Notes under the pieces: model-generated
Database searches by the model: none
Seen by the model: only the letters and a program-made list of their open reading frames with translations
Told to the model about the DNA's origin: nothing
DNA from: Bacteroidota bacterium
GTDB taxonomy: Bacteria; Bacteroidota; Bacteroidia; Chitinophagales; Chitinophagaceae
Length of the DNA stretch: 19,509 bases
Assembly (NCBI GenBank): GCA_023429985.1
Contig: JAEZCV010000006.1
Span: forward strand, 1 to 19,509
Direction of reading: 5' to 3'
Position numbers and translations under genes: made by a program
Shown here: positions 14,422 through 19,509 of the stretch, piece after piece
Position numbering within the stretch: position 1 is the stretch's first letter
Layout of the letters: each line of letters starts with the position of its first letter

Positions 14422-14898
14422 ATGGCTAAAGCAGTGACAAAAGAAGAAATGCCCCTGCCCGATGATAAGGATCTTGAGATCATCAGGCTCCTGCAGAAAA
14501 ATTCCCGCATGACCATAAAGGAAATAGCGGAGAAAGTTCATCTTAGCACTACCCCTGTTCATGAACGTATCAGGAGAATGGAGGAAAACGGAACCATTAA
14601 ACAATATACTGCCGTAATTAATGGTGCCTCTTTAAAAAGAGGACTGATGGTGATCTGTTATGTATCGTTGAAACAACACAGTAAGAATGCCGGAACTAAA
14701 TTCATTCAAAGCATTTTAGAAATGGATGAAGTGCTGGAATGCTTAACCATTTCGGGTGAATTTGATTTTATGTTGAAAGTTGCCACAGAAAATATGGATA
14801 GTTATTATAATTTTCATGTGAACAAATTAAGCGCCATAGAAAATGTTGGTAATGTGCAAAGTGTTTTTGTAATGGGAATCGTGAAAATGGTGTATTAA
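14422..14898 (+). CDS. Lrp/AsnC family transcriptional regulator
   Basis: The 158-residue protein has an N-terminal AsnC-type winged helix-turn-helix (about 14-62: DDKDLEIIRLLQKNSRMT, IKEIAEKVHLSTTPVHERIR, RMEENGTIKQY) and a C-terminal RAM ligand-binding/oligomerisation domain (about 72-155, including ECLTISGEFDFMLKV and VQSVFVMGIVKM). Family members bind amino acids and regulate amino-acid metabolism, commonly including their own gene and the divergent neighbour. The divergent neighbour here is ahcY, so control of methionine/SAM-cycle genes is a reasonable guess, not shown. Upstream, TAATTTG is one base short of the -7 consensus. The following outer-membrane gene starts only 21 bp after the stop. 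Confidence 0.93.
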   Translation: MAKAVTKEEMPLPDDKDLEIIRLLQKNSRMTIKEIAEKVHLSTTPVHERIRRMEENGTIKQYTAVINGASLKRGLMVICYVSLKQHSKNAGTKFIQSILEMDEVLECLTISGEFDFMLKVATENMDSYYNFHVNKLSAIENVGNVQSVFVMGIVKMVY

Positions 14899-14919
14899 AC
14901 AAATCATGATTTATTTTTT

Positions 14920-17697
14920 ATGAAGATCAAGACCTGCCTGCTAATTGCCCTCTCAGTTTTCTTATTTCAACAAATGGCAGCGCAAGAATTTGGTGGTTTC
15001 CCTGCTTATTTTCGGTGGAAGCAGGTAAATACCGACACAGCGACAGTGATCTTTACAGGTGAAATTTCCGGTTATGCAGAACGTATTGCAGGTTTAATAC
15101 ATCGTATGGCTGCAGATACCTCATTTTCTTTAGGACCTGCACAAAAAAAGATCGATATTCTCCTGCATAACCAAAGTACAACAGCAAATGGATATGTTGC
15201 GCTGGGTCCATTTCGAAGCGAATTTTTCATGGTGCCCGTTTCATCAATATTTGATTTCGGCAATCTTTCCTGGCAGGAAAACCTTGCCATTCATGAATAC
15301 CGTCACGTTCAGCAATACAATAATTTTAATAATGGACTTACCAAAGTGTTTTCATTTTTATTAGGTGAACAGGGGCAGGATCTTGCCAATGCGATAACAA
15401 TACCCAACTGGTTTTTTGAAGGCGATGCCGTATTTGCCGAAACGGTTTACTCTAACCAGGGAAGAGGAAGATTGCCTTATTTCCTGAGTGGATATAAATC
15501 GCTTTGGGCAGAAGGAAAAGATTATAGCTGGATGAAACTGCGCAATGGTTCATTAAAACATTATGTTCCCAATCATTACCAGCTCGGCTACCTGCTTACT
15601 AATTATGGATACGAAAAATATGGAAATGATTTCTGGCAAAAAGTTACCAGGGATGCAAGTTCATTTAAAGGATTGTTTTACCCTTTTCAAAAAGCAGTGA
15701 AAAAGTATTCCGGACAGAATTTTACTTCTTTCAGAAAAGATGCACTTTCTCATTATAAAATTCAGGTGAATAAGGAAGAATCTTTCCAGGAAAACAGTAC
15801 CGTTACCAGTTATTATCATCCTCAATATATTTCTGATGACAGCATCATTTATTTAAAAACTGCTTTTGACAGGCTGCCTGCATTTTATATCAGGACAAAC
15901 AAGGGTGAGAAAAAAATCAGTCTTCGCAACATCAGCTCCGAAGAATGGTTCAGTTATCGTGCTGGTAAAGTTGCTTACACTGCATTCAGCAGGCATGCAA
16001 GATGGGGATTGATCAATTATAATGATATTGTTATGCTCGATCTTTCAACAGGTAAAGAAAAGAGGTTAACAAAAAAGAAGCGTTATTACACTCCCGATAT
16101 TTCGCCTTCTTCAAATTCCATTATTGCTGTTGAAATGAATGACAGTCTGCATACCAACCTTCACCTTCTTGATATTCACTCAGGAGCGGCAGTGGAACTA
16201 GTAAAGGGTAATAATGAGATGTTCTTCATACAGCCAAGATTTGTGAATGAAGAGAAAATTGTGATGGGAGTTAGAAACGGCAGATCGGAAATTGCGCTGC
16301 GCCTGTACGATCTGAATTCTAAGAAATGGGAGGACATTGTTCCATTTTCAAACTATACAACCGGCCTGCCCTTTGTAAAAGATGAAAAGATTTTTTTTGT
16401 TTCGGGTTTATCAGGTAACGACGAGATCTATGAATATGATATGAACAGTGGTAAGATTTTTCGTTTAACCCAAACGCAAACCGGCAACTATTATCCTGCT
16501 GTTTATAATAATAAAATTACATGGTCGCATTTTACGGCAAACGGACTTGCATTAAAGCAATCGGCTTTAGATGAAATGAAGAGGGTGGAAGTAGGTCCTT
16601 CGTCCTGGAGATCAAAACAGGAAAAAACAATGTTTGATCCCGGATTTGAGAAAAGTCTGCTCTCTGCTCAGCCAGTACGATTTCCTGTAAAAAGATATTC
16701 ACGGGGAACAGGGTTGTTTAATTTTCACAGCTGGCGTCCCGATTATGCCGATCCTGAATTCATGCTTCGGTTTTTCAGTGATAATATTCTCAACACGTTT
16801 TCAAACGAATTGTTTTACAGGTTCAACCAGAATGAAACATCTCATTCGGTGGGATGGAACGCAGCTTATGGCGGTTTGTACCCGGTTATTACTACCGGCA
16901 TTGAATATATTGCGAACAGGAGTTTTGATTTTGGTGCACAAAACCTCGACCTTAACCAGTTTGAAGCAAGAGCAGGAATTCAGATACCGCTCAATTTTAC
17001 AAAAGGCAATTTTTACAGGAATATCAATTTTGGATCGAACTATGTTTTTAGCCGTGTGATGCCAACTGGTTTTTATAAAGATTCTTTCTTCGCCTATAAC
17101 ACTACCTATTTTCATCACTTCCTTAACTGGTCGCAATATTTGCCAACCGCTGTACAACATATTTATCCAAAGTTTGGATGGAACACCTCAATTCATCACC
17201 GGCACCTTGCTAGTGGCGAAGGTTACCAGTCGCTGGCCAATGCAATTGTTTACCTGCCTTCATTTGGTAATCATAGCCTTGTTGTAAACGGAATGTTTCA
17301 GCAAACAGATACCAATAATGTTGTTTTCAGCAACCGTTTTGCCATGTCGCGTGGATTTGAAGATTATTATTTATCAAGAATGTGGAAGGTGGCAGCCAAT
17401 TATCATCTCCCGCTTATTTATCCCGACTGGGGCTTTGCGAATATTGCCTATTTGCTCAGGGTAAGAGCCAATGTATTTTTTGATATTTCAAGAGCTTATT
17501 CTAATAATAAATTATTTACCCGCGATTTCAAAAGCACCGGCGGAGAAATATTTTTCGATACAAAATGGTGGAACTCACTTCCTGTTAGTTTTGGATTCAG
17601 GGTAAGTTATTTGCTGGATGATGGATTGTATTCCGGGGAAGGAAAAGGTTCCACGTTTTTTGAATTTATTGTTCCTGTTGGTTTGATACCGGGATAG
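14920..17697 (+). CDS. Outer-membrane fusion: HExxH metallopeptidase-like domain, beta-propeller-like region, C-terminal barrel
   Basis: The 925-residue protein has a signal peptide (1-22, ending QQMAAQ). The N-terminal third contains IHEYRHVQQ (HExxH at 125-129) and, 38 residues further on, NWFFEGDAVFAE with E167 as the expected third zinc ligand: the gluzincin (peptidase MA-like) arrangement. Residues of about 290-560 show repeated strands with D-x-x-[ST]-G-K turns (MLDLSTGKEKRLT, DIHSGAAVELV, YDMNSGKIFRLT) as in TolB/WD40-like propellers. From about 610 to the end come aromatic alternating strands (ELFYRFNQNETSHSVGW to FFEFIVPVGLIPG) of an outer-membrane barrel. I infer a cell-envelope protein whose peptidase and propeller sit in the periplasm or at the surface. 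Substrate unknown. It lies 21 bp after the Lrp/AsnC gene; its TAG stop begins the repeat at 17695. Confidence 0.82.
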   Translation: MKIKTCLLIALSVFLFQQMAAQEFGGFPAYFRWKQVNTDTATVIFTGEISGYAERIAGLIHRMAADTSFSLGPAQKKIDILLHNQSTTANGYVALGPFRSEFFMVPVSSIFDFGNLSWQENLAIHEYRHVQQYNNFNNGLTKVFSFLLGEQGQDLANAITIPNWFFEGDAVFAETVYSNQGRGRLPYFLSGYKSLWAEGKDYSWMKLRNGSLKHYVPNHYQLGYLLTNYGYEKYGNDFWQKVTRDASSFKGLFYPFQKAVKKYSGQNFTSFRKDALSHYKIQVNKEESFQENSTVTSYYHPQYISDDSIIYLKTAFDRLPAFYIRTNKGEKKISLRNISSEEWFSYRAGKVAYTAFSRHARWGLINYNDIVMLDLSTGKEKRLTKKKRYYTPDISPSSNSIIAVEMNDSLHTNLHLLDIHSGAAVELVKGNNEMFFIQPRFVNEEKIVMGVRNGRSEIALRLYDLNSKKWEDIVPFSNYTTGLPFVKDEKIFFVSGLSGNDEIYEYDMNSGKIFRLTQTQTGNYYPAVYNNKITWSHFTANGLALKQSALDEMKRVEVGPSSWRSKQEKTMFDPGFEKSLLSAQPVRFPVKRYSRGTGLFNFHSWRPDYADPEFMLRFFSDNILNTFSNELFYRFNQNETSHSVGWNAAYGGLYPVITTGIEYIANRSFDFGAQNLDLNQFEARAGIQIPLNFTKGNFYRNINFGSNYVFSRVMPTGFYKDSFFAYNTTYFHHFLNWSQYLPTAVQHIYPKFGWNTSIHHRHLASGEGYQSLANAIVYLPSFGNHSLVVNGMFQQTDTNNVVFSNRFAMSRGFEDYYLSRMWKVAANYHLPLIYPDWGFANIAYLLRVRANVFFDISRAYSNNKLFTRDFKSTGGEIFFDTKWWNSLPVSFGFRVSYLLDDGLYSGEGKGSTFFEFIVPVGLIPG

Positions 17698-17750
17698 TGA
17701 GTAGTGAGTAGTGAGCCTGCCTGCCGGCAGGCAGGTAGTGAGTAGTGAGT
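17695..17750 (+). repeat. Stop-rich TAGTGAG repeat around a perfect CCTGCC palindrome (copy 2)
   Basis: Three TAGTGAG units (17695-17715) precede the perfect 20-base palindrome CCTGCCTGCCGGCAGGCAGG (17716-17735), followed by two more TAGTGAG units. The first TAG is the stop codon of the outer-membrane fusion gene. The repeat places stops in all three forward frames. Copy 1 is at 10640-10716 in the opposite orientation, with the same relation to its upstream gene. The GC-rich palindrome may form a transcription-blocking hairpin between convergent genes, but it has no T-run. Confidence 0.85.
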
Positions 17751-17753
17751 TTA

Positions 17754-17880
17754 CTAAACAACTAAACAACTAAACAACTAAACAACTAAACCTTCTAAAC
17801 CTTCTAAACCTTCTAAACTCTAAACCTTCTAAACTCTAAACCTTCTAAACCTTCTAAACTCTAAACCCTAAACCCTAAAC
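17754..17880. repeat. CTAAAC minisatellite, 16 copies with variable linkers
   Basis: Sixteen CTAAAC cores follow one another with linkers AA (four units of 8), CTT (six units of 9), T (three units of 7) and C (two units of 7), then a terminal core. The last units read CTAAACC repeatedly, the same sequence as a plant-type telomere repeat (by chance, in my view). The array fills nearly the whole gap between two convergent genes, ending 5 bp before the valS stop codon. No gene is present. Confidence 0.9.
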
Positions 17881-17885
17881 CACCT

Positions 17886-19509
17886 CTAACCCATCCCTCC
17901 AAGGCTTTCTTCAATCAGCCGGATCTTTTCTTCAGCATCTGCTTTTTTCTTTTTTTCAATATCCACTATTTCGGGTTTGGCATTCTGCACAAATCTTTCG
18001 TTGCTTAATTTTTTATCAACGGAAATTAAAAAGCCCTTGTAGTATTCAAGGTCCTTCAATAATTGATCTTTTTGAGAAGAAAGATCCATTTCCTGTTCGG
18101 TTTCAATAAGGAATTTATCCTTTCCGCAAACAACAGTTATTCCACCTTTAATGGGCTGCTCGATAAATGAAATAGATTGCGCATTAACCTGGCGTGTTAA
18201 AATATTTTCTATACTCCTGAACTTATTTTTATCATCAGAAATGATATGAAGTTTTACAGGATCTTTTGGTTTGATATTGTTCTTAACCCTGGCATCTCTC
18301 AATGCGGAAATGATCTCTTTTAATAAGCCACCCTGGGCCAGAACCATTTTGTCTGAATTGCCAATTTCTGCGAACTGCTTCACACATAAATCATCATTTC
18401 TCTCCTGCAATTGATGGTAAATTTCTTCAGTTACAAAAGGCATAAAAGGATGCATCATTTGTAAAAGTTCGGTAAAGAACTGTACTGTCTTTTCATAAAC
18501 ATCTGCATCCATAGGTTGTTCAAATCCCGGCTTGATCCATTCGAGGTACCAGCTGCAGAAATCATCCCATACTAGTGAATAAATTGTTTTCAATGCTTCA
18601 CTGAGTCTGAACTGGGAATACATCTCTTCCACTTCTGCTCTAACCTGGTTCAGGCGGTTTTGAAACCATTCAACTGCAAAATTGTTCTGATTGCTGTTTT
18701 CCCCTGCTGCTTTTCTTCCTTCCCACATTTTCACCAGTTTCAGCGCATTCCAGATTTTATTATTAAAATTCCTTCCCTGGTCGCAACTGCTTTCATCAAA
18801 CAAAAGGTCATTGCCTGCAGGAGCCGCAATAAGAATTCCAAACCTTACAGCATCTGCTCCAAACTTCTCAATCAGTTGTAAAAGATCGGGAGAGTTGCCG
18901 AGTTGCTTACTCATTTTTCTTCCCTGCTTATCGCGCACCATACCAGTGAAATAAACATGATCGAATGGTTTCAGGTCCCTGTATTCTTTTCCTGCCATGA
19001 TCATACGCGCAACCCAGAAGAATATTATATCCTGGCCGGTTACTAATACCGAAGTGGGGTAATAATAATTTATTTCTTCATTACCCGGGTTTGAAATGCC
19101 ATTAAATACTTCCATGGGCCACAGCCACGAAGAAAACCATGTATCCAGCACATCCTCATCCTGTGTTAGATCTGAGGAAGCTGACTGTTTTTCGGCAAGT
19201 TGTTTTGCTTCTGCTTCGGTTTCGGCAACATATAATTTACCGTCGCTATCGTACCAGGCAGGAATTCTTTGTCCCCACCATAATTGCCGGCTGATACACC
19301 AGTCCTTTACATTCTCCAGCCAGTATTTATAAGTAGCAAGAAATCTTTCTTCGGGATGAATTTTTACTTCACCGTTTGCAACAGCGGCAAGGGCTTTATC
19401 GGCCAGGCCGCGCATGCGTACAAACCATTGCGTTGAAATGCGCGGTTCCACCACTGCGCCCGAACGTTGAGAATAACCAAGTCGTGTATTGTAGCTGTCT
19501 CTTATAAAA
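17886..19509 (-). CDS. valS: Valyl-tRNA synthetase, C-terminal part (runs off the right edge)
   Basis: The frame is open to the window edge, giving about 541 C-terminal residues; the HIGH motif lies outside. Visible marks of ValRS are GYSQRSGAVVEPRISTQWF at the edge, WCISRQLWWGQRIPAWY, EDVLDTWFSSWLWP, the KMSKS-loop variant KMSKQLGNSPD, and FGADAVRFG. The anticodon-binding helical domain follows (FNNKIWNALKLVKMW ... HPFMPFVTEEIYHQL), then a C-terminal tRNA-binding coiled coil (about the last 65 residues, rich in K and E, ending IRLIEESLGGMG). It charges tRNA(Val) with valine. The GTG near 19454 is internal, not a start, because the conserved sequence continues upstream of it. Confidence 0.97.
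   Translation of the reverse strand, partial: FIRDSYNTRLGYSQRSGAVVEPRISTQWFVRMRGLADKALAAVANGEVKIHPEERFLATYKYWLENVKDWCISRQLWWGQRIPAWYDSDGKLYVAETEAEAKQLAEKQSASSDLTQDEDVLDTWFSSWLWPMEVFNGISNPGNEEINYYYPTSVLVTGQDIIFFWVARMIMAGKEYRDLKPFDHVYFTGMVRDKQGRKMSKQLGNSPDLLQLIEKFGADAVRFGILIAAPAGNDLLFDESSCDQGRNFNNKIWNALKLVKMWEGRKAAGENSNQNNFAVEWFQNRLNQVRAEVEEMYSQFRLSEALKTIYSLVWDDFCSWYLEWIKPGFEQPMDADVYEKTVQFFTELLQMMHPFMPFVTEEIYHQLQERNDDLCVKQFAEIGNSDKMVLAQGGLLKEIISALRDARVKNNIKPKDPVKLHIISDDKNKFRSIENILTRQVNAQSISFIEQPIKGGITVVCGKDKFLIETEQEMDLSSQKDQLLKDLEYYKGFLISVDKKLSNERFVQNAKPEIVDIEKKKKADAEEKIRLIEESLGGMG

Noticed and set aside
17575..17769. 64-codon minus-strand frame with a CLPAGR peptide
   Set aside because: It is antisense to the outer-membrane fusion gene and its N-terminal part is the repeat; no independent support.
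17754..17880. CRISPR-like or true telomere array
   Set aside because: Units are 7-9 bp with 1-3 bp linkers, far too short for repeats plus spacers; the telomere likeness covers only the last few units and the array lies inside a chromosome between two genes.
19380..19454. GTG near 19454 as the start of a short valyl-tRNA synthetase
   Set aside because: Codons upstream of it continue the conserved sequence (DSYNTRLGYSQRSGA), so the gene simply extends beyond the window.

Overview
The window is low-GC bacterial chromosome of Bacteroidota type, most likely a Chitinophagaceae-like member (phylum firm, family inferred). Pointers are the outer-membrane protein with a carboxypeptidase-regulatory-like domain plus DUF5686, a DUF4251 lipoprotein, an Rhs core of the Bacteroidota style (YYPFGL...DYGARMYD...DPMAD), TAnnTTTG-type -7 promoter elements, weak Shine-Dalgarno sequences, and intergenic repeats of kinds I recall from this phylum. 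There are no rRNA or tRNA genes, CRISPR arrays, transposases or integrases.

Layout. (1) 1-1918: a 5'-truncated Rhs-core gene with a C-terminal domain I cannot assign, overlapping by 4 bases a small four-helix membrane protein gene. This looks like a polymorphic-toxin/immunity pair, closed by a hairpin at the second stop codon. (2) 1919-2641: about 720 bp without a credible gene, full of hairpin repeats. (3) 2642-6607: a large DUF5686 outer-membrane protein (-), a secreted small protein (+), a small two-helix membrane protein (+), and a DUF4251 lipoprotein (-), the last two converging on a shared terminator. (4) 6656-9094 (-): a tight cluster of nucleotidyltransferase-like protein, metallophosphoesterase and thioredoxin-reductase-like flavoprotein. 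(5) 9218-10520 (-): a stand-alone KAS III-type ketosynthase and a 41-residue membrane mini-protein with a recognisable promoter. (6) 10640-12055 (-): a stop-rich palindromic repeat, a SAM methyltransferase, a truncated AHSA1-like remnant and a lipocalin-like lipoprotein. (7) 12161-12951 (+): a protein with an internal duplication and a bidirectional terminator. (8) 12967-14898: adenosylhomocysteinase ahcY (-), divergent from an Lrp/AsnC regulator (+). (9) 14920-17697 (+): a 925-residue protein joining an HExxH metallopeptidase-like domain, a beta-propeller-like region and a C-terminal outer-membrane barrel. (10) 17695-17880: a palindromic repeat and a CTAAAC minisatellite, then the 3' part of valS (-), running off the right edge.

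Housekeeping genes (ahcY, valS, the ketosynthase) alternate with envelope proteins and lipoproteins, so most of this is ordinary chromosome. The accessory part is the left end. The strongest candidates for something undescribed are the Rhs C-terminal domain with its putative membrane immunity partner, the peptidase-propeller-barrel fusion, and the nucleotidyltransferase/phosphoesterase/flavoprotein cluster. A recurring structural signal is that simple repeats begin exactly at the stop codons of three genes (stops at 10703, 12884 and 17695).
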